Part shown: piece after piece, positions 41,786-54,555 of the stretch
How positions within the stretch are numbered: the stretch's first letter is position 1
Layout of the letters: every line of letters starts with the position of its first letter
Notes under the pieces: generated by a model
Told to the model about the DNA's origin: nothing
The model's input: the letters and a program-made list of their open reading frames with translations, nothing else
The model's database searches: none
Origin: Aldrovandia affinis
Taxonomy: Eukaryota > Chordata > Actinopteri > Notacanthiformes > Halosauridae
Assembly (NCBI GenBank): GCA_029706075.1
Contig: JAINUG010000055.1
Location: 2,852,001 to 2,916,000 of the forward strand
Direction of reading: 5' to 3'
DNA length: 64,000 bases
Made by a program: the position numbers and the translations under genes

Positions 41786-44700
41786 CCCCTATTCCAGTCC
41801 GTGTCTCCTCTTCTAGATTTCCTAGAAGGAGAGATGCAACTCACAGGTGCAACCCCTCCAATCTCATTCACCCTCCTAGATCCACCGGTGTCGACGTCGT
41901 GGCAGGTCGCCTATGGAACTGCCAGTCCGCTGTCCGGAAGGCCGATTTCATCTCAGCCCAGGCCCCCTACTCTCCCTGCAGTTCCTGGCACTCACCAAGA
42001 CATGGATCACTCCGCAGACCACAGCCACCCCTGCTGCTCTCTCCGCTGGCTACACCTTCTCCCATACTCCTCGACCCTCAGGTAGAAGTGGAGGGACTGG
42101 TATACTGATCTCCCCCTTGTGGAGATTTGGTATTGTTCCTCTTCCTCACCTCTCACCCTCCTCCTTTGAATTTTATGCTGTCACTGTCACCAGGGCCGCG
42201 TTAAGCCTCCCTGGGGCCCAGGGCTAACACACCTCCCGGGGCCCTATGTCCACGATTTTCAACTGGAAAAGTAAAAGTACATTGACACGACCAGGCCTGG
42301 CAACGATAAAGACATGCCGCAAATTCGACAAATAGGCCTATGACAAAGTATCTCAGAAGTAGATAGTGAATATGTTACAGAATGAGACCTCCAATTGAAA
42401 ACGTTGATGTGTAGTAATGTATTAAAAGGCGTCAAAGAGTACCGACTCTTATATTACAGTGCTCTCGAAATATTCACGTCTGTTACCCGAACGTATGAGT
42501 TCAAGTTAAAGTCATGACCAACCTTGCCCTGCATGGCAGGATAATGAAAGGGAGTAGTAGCCTAGTGTACAAAGTAGGCCTACAAACCAGAAATTTGACC
42601 ACAAATGACAATGCACAAAACAAAACACTTCCCGTTCAACCACTAGCACCAACAAAACAAGCATTGATATAAATGGTTTAATGTTACTCACCTATAGGAC
42701 AACGTATCATACTTTGTGCAAGTTAATTGAGCTACCGTTTTAATTTCAACACGTAGCATTAACACCTGCATCCAATTATACAACAAATGTGAATGTATAC
42801 AGCAAACTTGACATAATTTAAGTTTATACTGGCTTTTAAAAAATATTTTTGCCCAAACATTGCTACAAATTACAGGCCAACTTGCTAGAGAACATTAGGC
42901 TATTAAATTGCGTTGTTGTTGTTCAGCTAGCTAACGTTACTTACTTAGCAACACAACTAAGCTATTCGGTCATGCAAAATTAGCCCACTTCGTTTTCTTC
43001 AGTCGAACTCGAATTAAGATGAATTTATCGGAAATAGTTTGTTGACAGTTATAAAATGGTGGTTGCTTGGGGGAGGGGATAGGCTACAACATAGGTTTTT
43101 GCAGCAAACCCCGTTATAAATAGTAATTTATTACTTTCTGGTTGGACATCTCAGGTTATAGCTCTAGCTAAGTGTGTTTCTCTCGCCAATTTCAGCAACT
43201 AAAGTATCAAAATGTTATCGCACGTGAAATTGACATAGGTCATTTTCTAATTTCACTAAAGCAGAACGACAGCGCGCATACATGTAGCGACGTGATTGCG
43301 CCGCGCGACAGGTTTACCTCTGCTCGTGACGTTACAGCAACAGATGGAAGTCCTCCGACACACCGAGTTGGACCGACGGCGATTTCCACTTGTAGAATCT
43401 AGCTCCCGAGACAAAGCCGTCCTTACGCAAAAGGGAACAGACTATACAAACACACTCTCACTGACACTGATTGTTGCGACAGGACAATGTGGACTACTAC
43501 AGGTGGGAAAGTGGACCAAACAGTCAAAACACCATAAACCCGCATTCAAAAAGTAAATGTAGGCCTACAGTAACCTGCTATTCCCGGGGCCCCCTAGTGG
43601 CCGGGGCCCTGGGCTGCAGCCCATGTTGCATAAATAGGTTAACGCGGGCCAGACTGTCACTGTTCCATGTAAACTGCACATTATTGTTCTTTATTGCCCA
43701 GCAGGTCCACTTGGGAGTTTCCTAGATGAGATGGACGCCCTACTCAGCTCCTTCCCTGAGGATGGCACTCCCGTCCTACTTCTAGGTGACTTCAACCTGC
43801 TGTGGGACACCCCTCAGTCCTCCGCATTTCTCCCCCTGCTTCAGTCCTTCGACTTCACCATGGCTGAATCCTTATCCACCCACATGACTGGCAACCGACT
43901 AGACCTTGTCCTCACTAGGAATTGCACCTCACCAAACATAGTAGTATCTCCTCTGCATGTGTCTGACCACTCCTTTTGGTCTTTTCCCCCCCACCTCCCC
44001 TCTGTGCCTAAACCCTCTTCAGCTGCCCCCACTGTCTCTGTCCATCGCAACCTCCGCTCTCTCTGCCACACAGCCCCCTCAGCTACTGTTCTATCATCCC
44101 TTCCCCCTACTGATGCCTTCTCTCAGCTACCTGCTGAGGAAGCCTCATCCACCCTACTGTCCTCTCTCTCCTCCTCCTTTGAGTCACTCTGTCCTCTCTC
44201 CACTAAACCTGCTTGTCTCTGACCCCGACACCCCCTGGCTAACTGATTCCATTTGGGCTGACCGACTCAAACTACGAGCGGCAGAAAGGAAATGGAGAAA
44301 ATCCAAATCCCCTGTGGCCCTGACTGGCTTCCACACTCTTCTGGCTACCTTTTCCTCTACCCTCTCCTCTGCAAAATATGCATTTCTCTTCTCCAAGATT
44401 AAATCTTCTGCTTATAATCCTCACAAACTGTACTCTACATTTTCCTCTCTCCTCACCCCTCCTTCTCCCCCACCCCCCTCCTCTCTAATCGCAGATGACT
44501 TTGCATCCTTATTTTGCAAGAAGGTCGATGACATTCACAACTCCTTCCCCCATCCCCTCCCGCACCTTACCCTCCCTCACCCACCTCGCTACCTAAAACC
44601 TCTCACCCCCTGTCTTCCTTCCCACCCCTCCCTGACTCTGACATTCTTCAACTTGTTCTCTCCCACCATCCTACCACCTGCCCTCTCGATCCCATTCCTT

Positions 44701-45089
44701 CCCCCCCTTTCCAGTCTATCGCTGTGGACATCCTCCCCTTTGTCTCTAATGTTATCAACTCCTCTCTTTCTTCTGGTTCCGTCCCCTCTCCCCTCAAAAG
44801 CGCCCATGTCACCCCCCTCCTCAAAAAACCCTCTCTGAATCCTGCTGTCATTTCTAATTACCGACCTGTCTTTCTCCTCTCATTCCTTTCCAAAACACTA
44901 GAGCGGGCTGTATATAACTAACTGTCTGCCTATCTCCTACAGAACAACCTGCTTGATCCCAACCAATCTGTGTTCAAGGCAGGCCACTCCTCAGAGACTG
45001 CTCTGCTCATGGTCACTGAGTCTCTACAACTGGCTAAGTCCCAATCACTCAGCTCCGTCCTCTTCCTCCTAGACCTGTCAGCCGCATTT
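41786..45089 (+). mobile_element. LINE2-like element, 5' half, split by a hAT element
   Basis: Endonuclease N-terminus at 41890-42190 (LWNCQSAVRKADFIS, FLALTKTWITP, RSGGTGILIS). The hAT element then intervenes. The rest of the endonuclease follows at 43690-44000 (TPVLLLGDFNL, GNRLDLVLTRNC, HVSDHSFWSF). The RT N-terminus lies at 44720-45089 (SAHVTPLLKKPSLNPAVISN, YRPVFLLSFLSKTLERAVYN, LFLLDLSAAF). It stops mid-RT at the junction with duplication unit C. Frameshifts and a Pro/Ser-rich linker between EN and RT are present. Confidence 0.8.
42191..43652. mobile_element. non-autonomous hAT-like element inside LINE2-like endonuclease
   Basis: 1462 bp with termini CAGGGCCGCGTTAA and TTAACGCGGGCCAG (inverted, imperfect). 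A perfect 8-bp duplication ACTGTCAC lies at 42183-42190 and 43653-43660. Subterminal GGGGCCCAGGGCT and GGGGCCCTGGGCT repeats lie near both ends. No transposase frame is recognisable inside. Removing it rejoins the endonuclease. Confidence 0.9.
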
Positions 45090-45326
45090 ATCAGATTTAA
45101 TACAGCCAGAGTTATAACCTTGTCACGATACAATGAGCCACTAATGGAAGGCTTGTCAACCGCTATATAGACCAGTTTACCCTTTCGCTCTTTCAAGAGT
45201 GGATACAATTTATTTTGTCTTTCAACGATCTCTATAGGAAACTAGTAATTAATCCCATATTTGGTGTTGTGAAGCTCAAAACCTTTGGACTTGACATAGG
45301 TCTTGTCTCGGTGGAATCTAAATTTA
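45090..45326. repeat. duplication unit C, left part (L1-like ORF1 end)
   Basis: Collinear with 33910-34157. The minus strand encodes the ORF1 end (KLVYIAVDKPSISGSLYRDK). It stops at TAAATTTA (45319-45326), the left copy of the target duplication of the nested stack, and resumes at 54857. Confidence 0.8.
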
Positions 45327-46545
45327 CATTTACATTTATATTTTAAGCATTTAGCAGATGCTCTTATCCAGAGCGACTTACAAGATGTGCATTAATACAT
45401 GGTATCATAGTTTGCGCAAGAGATCAGTGCAGTAATACTGCGGCAGCTGCATACCATACCTGTAACAATGAGGTGAGTAATTTTCTTTTTTTTAATGAGT
45501 AAGCAGGGATACATACATAAGAAGTATTGAGCAAGTAGGCAGTGGTGATGACAATTGGGTAGATGTACAGAATTCAATGGTAGTGGAGTCTGAAAAGGTG
45601 GGTTTTGAGTCTCTTGCAGAAGATCACAAGTGATTCCGCAGGCCTGACCAATTGCGGAAGGTCGTTCCACCACCGAGGGGTCAGGACAGAGAAGAGGCGA
45701 GACGGCGAGGAGCGGCTGCCGGGCGCCCGGAGCGATGGGACAGTCAGTTTGCTAGAGGAGGCGGAGCGGAGGGGTCTGGCTGGGGTGTAGGGTGTGATGA
45801 TTGTCTGGAGGTAAAGGGAAGGAGTTCCTCTAGCCACTTGAAAAGCAAGCACCAGTGATTTGAATCTGTTGCGTGCTGCGATGGGGAGCCAGTGCAGAGA
45901 GGAGAATAGAGGGGTGACGTGGGTGAACTTCGGTTGATTTAACACCAGACGTGCGGCAGCATTCTGGACTAGTTACAGTGGCTTGATGGCACAGGCCGGC
46001 AGGCCTGCCAGCAAGGAATTGCAGTAGTCCAGCTGTGAGATCACCAGGGTCTGGACCAGGAGTTGTATGGCCTCTTGGGTGAGGAACGGTCGGATCCTCC
46101 GGATGTTTTGGAGGGAGAATCAGCAGGTCCGGGTGATTGCTGCCATGTGGCCCGAGAAGCACAGCTGGTCGTCCAGGGTCACTCCAAGACTCCTGGCAGA
46201 CTGGGACGGAGACACTATGGAGCCTTCCACAGTGACTGAAGCATCAATCATCGGGGAGCCCTTTGCTGGGAGGAAGAGCAGCTCAGTCTTCCCCAGGTTC
46301 AGCTTCAGGTGGTGGGTGGACATCCAGGCAGAGATGTCAGCCAGGCATACAGAGATGCACTCGGGGACCTGGGTCTCAGACGGAGAGGAGAGAAAGAGTT
46401 GAGTGTGGTCAGCATAACAGTGATAAGAAAAACCATGAGCAGAGATAACAGAACCAAGTGACTTGGTGTACAGGGAGAATAGGACGGGGAGAGAAGAGAT
46501 CCTCTCCAGGTCACCTGGTAGGATCGGTCAGCTAGGTAGGACTTA
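45327..46545 (-). mobile_element. LINE2-like element, 3' half (outermost layer of nested stack)
   Basis: Minus strand: [119 protein letters not shown]. The 3' UTR end is at 45327-45480. Its upstream RT part is at 54556-54856; the CR1 block lies between them. Confidence 0.85.
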
Positions 46546-47109
46546 AGAACATAAGAATACATAGTGACGAGAACGGACCGTTCGGCCCATCTAGGCTTGT
46601 CATGTCCTAATCTAAAGAGTGTCTAGTACTGCATCTAGCCTGGACTTGAATAGCCCATGTGTTTCTGTCTCTACTACCCGACCTGGCAAGCTGTTCCAGG
46701 CATTGACAACTCTGTGTAAAGAAAAACTTCCTAATATCTGTGCGGAATTTGCCTTTAACTCATTTCCACCTGTGGCCTCTTGTTCTGCTGACCCCACTTA
46801 TCTTAAAAAATCTTTGGTATTTTACTTTGTTAATCCCTTTTAGGAATTTAAAAACCTCAATCAAATCCCCCCTAAGTCTCAGTTTGCTAAGCTTAAATAG
46901 ATTGAGTGCCTTAAGTCTATCATCATAACTTTTACCAGGTATCAGTTTAGTTGCCCTTCTTTGAACTTTTTCAAGAGCTTCTATATATTTCTTGTAGTGC
47001 AGTGCCCAGAACTGCACACAGAATTCTAATTATTTCATTATATAATATTAATATAACCTCCTTTGATTTTTATACTATGTATCCCAGCATCCTGTTGGCT
47101 TTTTTTTTT

Positions 47110-47282
47110 ACTGCTGTAGCATTTTGCTAGGCTTTGTCCATCCCAGCATCCTGTTGGCGTTCCGGGCGAGAGGCAGGAATACACCCTTCGCCAATCCATC
47201 ACAGGGCACACACACCATTCACTCACACACTCATACTGGGCAATTTAGCATACTGTCTTTGATGCAGATACGGGAGAACATT
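47110..47282. repeat. short dispersed repeat inside CR1
   Basis: CGTTCCGGGCGAGAGGCAGG, CCAATCCATCACAGGGCACA and CATTCACTCACACACTCATA form a widely dispersed fish repeat phrase that interrupts the CR1 thumb region. Its origin is unclear to me. Confidence 0.45.
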
Positions 47283-48509
47283 GATCAGACTACAATTCCT
47301 AACTCTTTTTCAAATTGAACACCTATTAACTTTTCTCCTCCCATAAAATACTCCTGTCTAATGTTTTTATTTCCTACATGCATAACTTTACATTTAGCAA
47401 TATTGAATGTCATCTGCCATGTATCTTCCCATTCTTGGATTTTGTTTAAATCATCTTGGATTACTTTAGTCGATTCCAAACTGTTTGCCAAACCCCCAAG
47501 TTTAGTATCATCTGCAAATTTAACTATTTTGCTACTAACGTCTATATCAAGATCATTTATGTAAATAAGGAAGAGCAGAGGTCCCAGCACCGATCCCTGC
47601 GGGACACCACTGCCCACAGCACCGAGGTCAGATACGGCCCCACCTACTGTTACTCTTTGTATTCACCCTTGCAGCTAATTATGAACCCACTCTGAAACTA
47701 CTCCTGCAATTCCTACTGAATTCATTTTAGCAATGAACCTCTCATGTGGTACCTTGTCAAATGCTTTCTGAAAGTCCAAATATATAATATCATAAGCCTG
47801 GTTCAGGTCAGCACACTTTGTAGCCTCTTAAAAAAAGTCCAGGAGGTTTGTTAGGCATGACCTCCCTTTGAGAAAACCATGTTGGCTTTCCCTTAAAATA
47901 CTATTATTTTTCCAACTATTCCAACTAATAATACATTCCAGCATTTTGCATGCGATGCAAGTTAAACTGACAGGCCTATAGTTCCCTGGGTCAGTACGGC
48001 CACCCTTCTTATATATTGGAATTATACTACCCTGCTTCCAGTCATCTGATATTTCTCCAGTGATTATGGATTGCATACAAATATCTGTCAATGGTTTATA
48101 TATCATTTCCCCAAGTTCTTTGAGTACTCTGGGATATATGTCATCAGCAGGGTTGGGTTGTAACGGAATACATGTAACGGCGTTACGTAATCAGAATACA
48201 AAAATCAAGTAACTGTATTCAGCTCGCGTTACATTTGAAAAACGAGTAATCTGAATACAGTTACTTGAATAAACCTGAAGTGAATACATTTTGGATTACT
48301 TCTTGGAATTCTTGGTGGAAAGTTTTCCTTACAAACATTAATGAGCTGATATTCATTACTAAAGTTACAGCATGAAATTATCACGCCTTCATGATTATCA
48401 TCACACAGCTCACGAAAACTACAGCCGCTGCACAGAACCAAAAATCTGCGTTAAAAAAAATGCGTTTAAAAAAAAGCCCACGCTCAGACAAACATTGATA
48501 GGGACAAGA

Positions 48510-48673
48510 TGGAAGAAAAGTCAGCTTTTAGTTTGTGGCGTTATCGACACAATTTCCAGTTTAAAGAAGAACATGGGAAAAATCTGTCGGTCCAGTGTAC
48601 CTTGTGTCTTCCAGGAATAAAGATACTGTCGGCATCAAAGGACTCGACTTCGAATCTTAAAAAGCACTTGGAG
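48510..48673 (+). pseudogene. hAT transposase exon 1 with BED-type zinc finger
   Basis: ATG at 48510 opens MEEKSAFSLWRYRHNFQF, then VQCTLCLPG and STSNLKKHLE, the C-x2-C and distal His of a BED finger that binds DNA ends. A donor-like GGAGTAAG follows at about 48668-48675. No further transposase exon is found before 49613. Confidence 0.7.
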
Positions 48674-48839
48674 TAAGTCGACGTTAGCTAACCTTCAGTT
48701 TAATGAACACAGTTCTGCAGTAATTTGCTGTTACCTGACCTTAGCCTACGGTTTGAGGCATCGCATTAACTGCTCTGCTAATTTTATACTGCTTTCTTTA
48801 TTGTTGAAACGATGACATTTTATTTTATTCTTTTTATTT

Positions 48840-48880
48840 TTCCCAGTTTTCTCCCAATTTGGTAGACAATTCTACTCTAC
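48840..48880 (-). repeat. SINE tail fragment inside hAT element
   Basis: The minus strand CTACCAAATTGGGAGAAAAC matches the tail of the 27803-type SINE; the head is not recognisable. Confidence 0.45.
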
Positions 48881-50514
48881 TATACGTCAATTACGTTATG
48901 CACTGCCGAGCATTCGCCGCTACACAGCCCGCCAACACTGGCACTTTTCTAAGTCATATCCCTTACAAGTCGCTGTTATTCCAGTGCCAAAAAAGTTTCA
49001 AAAGTGATTACATTGTTTTAGATGCTGTGTTTGAGTTATGCTCATGATGAGCCATCAAAACAGTAAAAGAACTTGCCTTTCAATATCCCTTTGCTTTTTA
49101 TTATGATTAATTTTGAATCTGTCCATTCTAATTCCATAACATGTTAATGACGACGATTACAACAAAAAATGCAGATACAATGTTGCATATATTTAGCTAA
49201 ATTGACATCTCAAATTTATTAGTATTTATTATTAAATGAACAGAAGCTGACTTGACCTCAACACAGTGGAAAGTTGAACATGACATACTTTTTCAAAGTG
49301 TAATGCATAATAACTATTTAAATGTATTACTAATCAAATAAAAAAGTGAACATGGCATGTGCAAAAGTTTGAGCACCCTTTTAGTACTAAGTAGCACCAC
49401 CTTTGGCTATATAACAGCTTCCCAATGTCTCCTGTACCCCAAAACATACCCATCTGTGATGGAAAAAGTAAGTAATCCAAAAGTATTCTAAAAGTAATCT
49501 GATTACGTTACTTTTTTGAGACATGTAACTGTATTCGTATCGGATTACTTTCAGAGCCGTGTAATCAGTAATCAAGAACTAATTACATTTACAAAGTAAC
49601 CCTCCCAACCCTGGTCATCAGGGCCTGCTGCCTTATTTGTCTTAAGTTTTTGTTTTTGTAGTACTTGTACGTCCCTTATCTCAAAGTCTTCCAAAACATT
49701 CTGTACCTTGGCTATACATTTAGGCATATTTATAACCTCTTCTCTAGTAAAGCTCTCAACAAAGTAACTGTTTAGTGTGTTAGCAATATCCTTATTATTA
49801 TAAATCAAAGTTCCTTCCTTCTTCTTAATGCACTTAACCTCATCATTAACTTTCCTTTTTCTACTACAATATTGAAAAAAACTTATTAGGATTACTTTTT
49901 GCACCTTGGGAAATTTTTATTTCAAACCGCCTTTTAGCTGATTTTATTTCCTTTTTAGCCTTAGCCCGCATATTACAATAATTTAACTTGTTTCTTTCTG
50001 AGTTATCCTTTTTATATATTCTGTACAGTCGCTTCTTTTGCCTCAAAATCTCCCGTAAAGATTTAGTCATCCACTGCGGAGACTGTTTTTTCATCCTATT
50101 TTTCCCTACTTTTGGGATGAATTTACACTGTACATTTTTCATTCAGTTCTGCAATCTAGAAGTTTTACCCAATCTATATTGCTTAAATTCTCTCTCATTT
50201 TATTAAAGTCAGCTCGTCTGAAATTAAAAATTCTAGAGTTAGAGGAGGCTGTCTTAACTTGACAAAAAATAACTGCACTGTGGTCACTTGCCCCTAGTGG
50301 TTCTCCTACCTCTGTGCTGCAAATTCTATCAGGATTGTTACACAAAACCCTCTTGTAGGCTAAGTAACAGACTGTACCAAAAAGCAGTCATTAACCATAT
50401 CTAAAAACTCCTCTTTACTTTTACCCTGACCTGTCACTACCTCCCAATTAATAGAGGGGTAATTGAAGTCGCCCATTATTATCGTCTCTCCTTCAGCACA
50501 GGTTTGTTTTATGG

Positions 50515-51843
50515 TTGGATGATTCTTTCTCGGCGGCGCGCACAGTCGCAGCGGCTCAGCGCTCTCCTTTTTGGTGCACATTTACGTGTTTTTGTTTATA
50601 TGTCTGTCCGCTAATGTTAGGTTTTAGCAGTGCGAATTCCATCTACAGCTGCTCATATCTTCTGATCATAGGAGTACAGTGTAATCAGTCCGTTACGAGT
50701 GAATTTCTGCACTCACACAACATACCGGAGGAGATAGCCAGGACACCGGGCTCTCCGTGGATTATTGTCGGCTCCGACAGGCGTCGTAGGCGGAGAAGAC
50801 ACAGGAAGCAAAAGCATGGATGCCGGTCCGGCCTACTTGCTAGGCTGAAAAGACAACCACACAAACCACCGCTACCCAGCATCTTTCCCACCAACGCCAG
50901 ATCCATTACCAACAAAATGGACGAACTGAATCTACAGATCTCCGCGAACAAACTAATTGAGAACTGTTGCATTATGCTAATAACAGAGACGTGGCTACAC
51001 TCACTTATCCCAGATGTAGCCATTGAGCTAGCAGGCCGCACAGCATTTCGCTGGGATAGGAACAAAGACTCCGGTAAGAGCAAGGGAGGGGGGTTATGCA
51101 TTTATGTACGCAACAACTGATGTACTAATACCAAAGTCATAGACAGTCACTGTTCTTCTGACGTGGAGTACTTGTCAGTTAAATGCAGGCCTATTTACCT
51201 TCCACGCGAGTTTACCGTTGTTATAGTCACAGCTGTTTACATTCCACCGGAGGCTAATGCTAGCATAGCGTTAGGCTACCTGTTCAGTGCTATAAATGCA
51301 CAACAGGGCACCCATCCCGAAGCAGCCCATATCATAGCCGGTGATTTCAACCATGCCGATTTAAAGGCAGTTCTCCCGAAATTTCAACAACACATCAAAT
51401 ATGCTACTAGGGGGAAAAATACACTGGACAAGGTTTATTCAAACATCAAGAATGGTTTTAGGTCAACACCGCTACCACACTTAGGCCAGTCAGATCACCT
51501 ATCCATACTCCTAACTCCAGCATATATCCCCCTCAGGAGCAAAACTCAACCCACCACAAAGACTGTTAAAACATGGCCTGAAGGAGCTTCCTCGCAGCTA
51601 CAGGATTGCTTTGGAAGGACAAATTGGGACATTTTTGAGGATCAGGATTTGGAGGAGTACACATCAACTGTACTCTGCTGCATTCAGAACTGTGTTGACA
51701 ACGTCACTGTCGACAAACAAATCCGGGTGTACCCCAATCAGAAGCCCTGGATGTCAAAGGAGTCCGAACCCTCCTCAAGGACCGTAACACCGCCTTCAGG
51801 TCCGGCGACAGAGCCCTATACAGCGCTGCTAGAGCCAACCTGA
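50515..51843 (+). pseudogene. LINE endonuclease region
   Basis: An APE-type endonuclease would nick target DNA. TETW, GGGLCIY, GDFNH and SDH motifs are visible. A stop TGA at 51118 splits it after YVRNN, and the frame resumes at 51163. An Arg-rich patch (RRRRRRHRKQKH) precedes the domain. Confidence 0.75.
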
Positions 51844-51858
51844 AGAGAGGCATCAGGG

Positions 51859-53418
51859 ATGCTAAAGCGGCCTACAAGAGGAAGATTGGGGACCACTTCA
51901 CCAACAACGACCCAGGGCATCCAGCACATCACCAATTACAAGTCCAGCAATCACACGGCTGTCAACGGGGATGCCTCGCTGGCAGGGGAACTTAATTGTT
52001 TCTTTGCTCGCTTTGAGGTGAAAGCAGCGGTGTCTGACACAACACCTCCACCAGCCTCCAACAGCCACATCCTCACTGTGCAGGAGCATGATGTGAGGGG
52101 TGTGCTCAGAGCGGTGAACCCGAGGAAAGCTGCTGGCCCTGATGGTGTGACAGGAAGGGTGCTGAAGGAATGTACAGACCAGAGGTCTTCACAAAGATCT
52201 TCAACCTGTCCCTTTCCAAATCCATCATCCCACCTTGCCTGAAGTCTGCCACAATCATTCCACAGCCAAAAAAAGACTGTCATCAGCGGCCTCAACGACT
52301 ACCGTCCGGTCGCACTCACACCGGTCATTATGAAGTGCTTCGAGAGGCTGGTCCTAGAGCACATCAAAGCTAGCCTCCCACCCACCTTCAACCCATACCA
52401 GTTTGCCTAGAGAGTGAACAGATCTACAGAAGATGCCATCGCCACTGCTCTTCACACGGCATTGACGCACCTTGAACACCAGGGGAGCTATGTGAGGATG
52501 CTTTTCATAGGCTTTAGCTCTGCCTTTAACACCATCATTCCGGGCAGACTCGTCATAAAACTTACTGACCTAGGACTTTCCCAACCCACCTGGATGAAAT
52601 ACTTTCTAACTAACCGTCACCAGACTGTTAGACTAGGCCCCCACCTTTCCCCTACCCTTACACTCAGCACCGGCTCCCCACAGGGCTGTGTGTTGAGCCC
52701 CCTTCTCTACGCCCTCTACACTCACGACTGTGCCCCCACCCATTCCACTAACACCATCATCAAGTTTGCAGATGACACGACTGTGGTTGGACTTATTTCA
52801 GGAGGAGACGAGACAGCCTACAGGGATGAAGTCCAAAGACTGGCAACGTGGTGTTCAGAGAACAATCTCGTCCTGAACTCCTCAAAAACAAAATAACTCA
52901 TAATAGACTTCCGGAAGAACAGTGCAGACCCCGACCCACTATACCTCAATGGGGACTGTGTGGAAAGGGTCTCGGATTTCAGGTTCCTGGGCACGCACAT
53001 CTCTGATGATCTCTCCTGGACTACCAACACCACTGCAGTAGTCAAGAAGGCACAGCAGTGACTCTACTTCCTGAGGATCCTCAGGAAAAACAACCTGCAG
53101 GAGAAGCTGCTGGTGACCTTCTACCGCTGCTCCATCGAGAGTGTGCTGGCATACTGTATCTCTACGTGATATGTCAGGGTTATTAATGCTGCCCAGAAGA
53201 TCATCGGCTGCTCACTGCCCTCTTTGGAGGACATTTTCAGCTCTCGCTGTCTCAGTAGAGCAGGCAAAATACTGAAAGACCCATCCCACCCTGGACATCA
53301 TCTGTTTGACCTGCTGCCCTCTGGTAGATGCCTCAGGTCCATCAAATCACGGACAAACAGACTTAAGAACAGCTTCTACCCCAGGGCCATACGAGAACTG
53401 AACACTTCCAAACTCTGA
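51859..53418 (+). pseudogene. LINE reverse transcriptase region
   Basis: Motifs in order: [52 protein letters not shown] (motif A), [37 protein letters not shown] (catalytic FADD), [14 protein letters not shown]. Then RFLGTHISDDLSW and HLFDLLPSGRCLRSIKSRTN at the C-terminus. Frameshift near 52260-52410 and several stops. Confidence 0.8.
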
Positions 53419-54555
53419 CACGGACTGTTGACTATCAGTACTGCAACACCTACAGTTTCACTTATAGAACACTGCATAGATGTTTACTGCACTTTTGTTT
53501 GTATGTATATATTTCCAACTGTACTACACTACTGCTATAGAGAGCCACTGCAATTCAGCAAATGTTTAATATCTGGAAGTGCAATATCTCACTTCCAGAT
53601 ATGATAACTAAATAATGTAACTTTTTACTTTTTACTTGTAAATGCTAACAATTTTTGTTATCATATTGTTTTTATATCTTATTATTTTATAGGTACAGCA
53701 AATGTTCATATTTCATTTTATTTATGTATTTATTTTTATATTTAGAACCTTAATTCTGTTTCTGTTGTGTTGCTGTTTTGTTATTGGTAAATGAACCGTC
53801 AGGATTGCCACTCAATTTCGTTGTACTCTGTGCAATGACAATAAAAATAAACTGAACTGAAACTGATGTTACCAAAGAGCATACTATTTATATTACTGTC
53901 TGAAGCTGGAGGTCTATAGCATACTCCTATATTAAGGCCCTTCTAATGATCTCCCAGTAATCTAATCCAGATGACCTCACAAGAAACGAATGAGTTAATA
54001 CTTGGAATTTCCTGCACATTAAGATTGTCTTTCACATAAAGGGCCGCTCCCCCTCCTCTTTTATTAGTTCTATCCTTCCTAAACAATTTGTACCCCTCTA
54101 CATTATATTCATCCCCATCTGCTGCACCAAGCCATGTTTCAGTAATCCCAACAATATCATAGCCCCCATTCAACATGACAGCCTCCAGTTCCAAAAATTT
54201 CTTTTCTATGCTTCTCGCATTTAAACACATTAACTTCAGAGCCTTACTCACACTTACGTTGTCCTTCCCCTCCACACATAACTGTGTCGAACCACCTCTA
54301 TTCACATTATGATCTAAAAAATCATTATTAATTATATCCTCAGATTTATTATACTCTGCCCTGGTATCTTCCATCTGGGCAGTCTGTACCTCCCTATCCA
54401 TAATACTACTACTACTAATTTCCCTCCCTGCCCCCCCAGTCCCTAGTTTAAATATTCCTCCGCTACCCTAAGCATACGCTGGCCCAATGCAGCTGTACCC
54501 CTCCGGTTCAAGTGTAGCCCATCCCACTCGTACAGGTCACCCCTTGAACTATGAC

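Larger units (their letters stand above)
48148..49613 (+). mobile_element. hAT element with BED-finger first exon, inside CR1 RT
   Basis: 1466 bp, termini CAGGGTTGGG and CCCAACCCTG, 8-bp duplication GTCATCAG at 48140-48147 and 49614-49621. Excision in silico rejoins the CR1 sequence at its RT. Repeated TACGTTACTTT and GTAATC words fill the ends. Most of the transposase is deleted, leaving only the exon at 48510-48673. Confidence 0.9.
50510..53866 (+). mobile_element. near-complete CR1/L2-superfamily LINE inserted in the CR1 endonuclease
   Basis: 5' UTR and basic N-terminus (50515-50880), endonuclease 50880-51510 (ITETWLHSLIPDVAIELAGR, GGGLCIYVRNN, VYIPPEANASI, IIAGDFNHADLK, LGQSDHLSILL), RT 52080-53050 and thumb to 53418. 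3' UTR ends TTGTACTCTGTGCAATGACA, AATAAAA and an ACTGAA-type tail at 53866. Internal stops and frameshifts (for example 51118, 52410, 52894, 53060, 53168) make it inactive. It splits the CR1 between its GVCYRPP segment and its GDFNYP segment. Confidence 0.85.
46546..54555 (-). mobile_element. CR1-type LINE, nested in the LINE2-like element and itself interrupted
   Basis: Minus-strand order: endonuclease 54401-53867 (LMCLNARSIEKKFLELEAVM, GITETWLGAADGDEYNVEGY, GVCYRPP), resuming at 50514 (GETIIMGDFNYPSINWE, EPLGASDHSAVIF). Linker and RT N-terminus follow at 50142-49622 (SAKRRFEIKISQ, KTNKAAGPDD), resuming at 48139 with the rest of the RT (GSIIPIYKKGGRTDPGNYRP, VSLTCIACKMLECII, LDFQKAFDKVPH, GSGVPQGSVLGPLLFLIYIN, KIVKFADDTKLGGLA). 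The CR1 C-terminus is at 47017-46612 (LNLFKLSKLRLRGDLIEVF, VVNAWNSLPGRVVE). The 3' end ATGTATTCTTATGTTC at about 46546-46561 is the usual CR1 terminus. About 47100-47280 holds a further short repeat insertion. Confidence 0.85.

Noticed and set aside
43957..44838. 293-codon Pro/Ser/Leu-rich frame
   Set aside because: It lies in the endonuclease-RT linker of the LINE2-like element and is out of frame with the RT motifs that follow.
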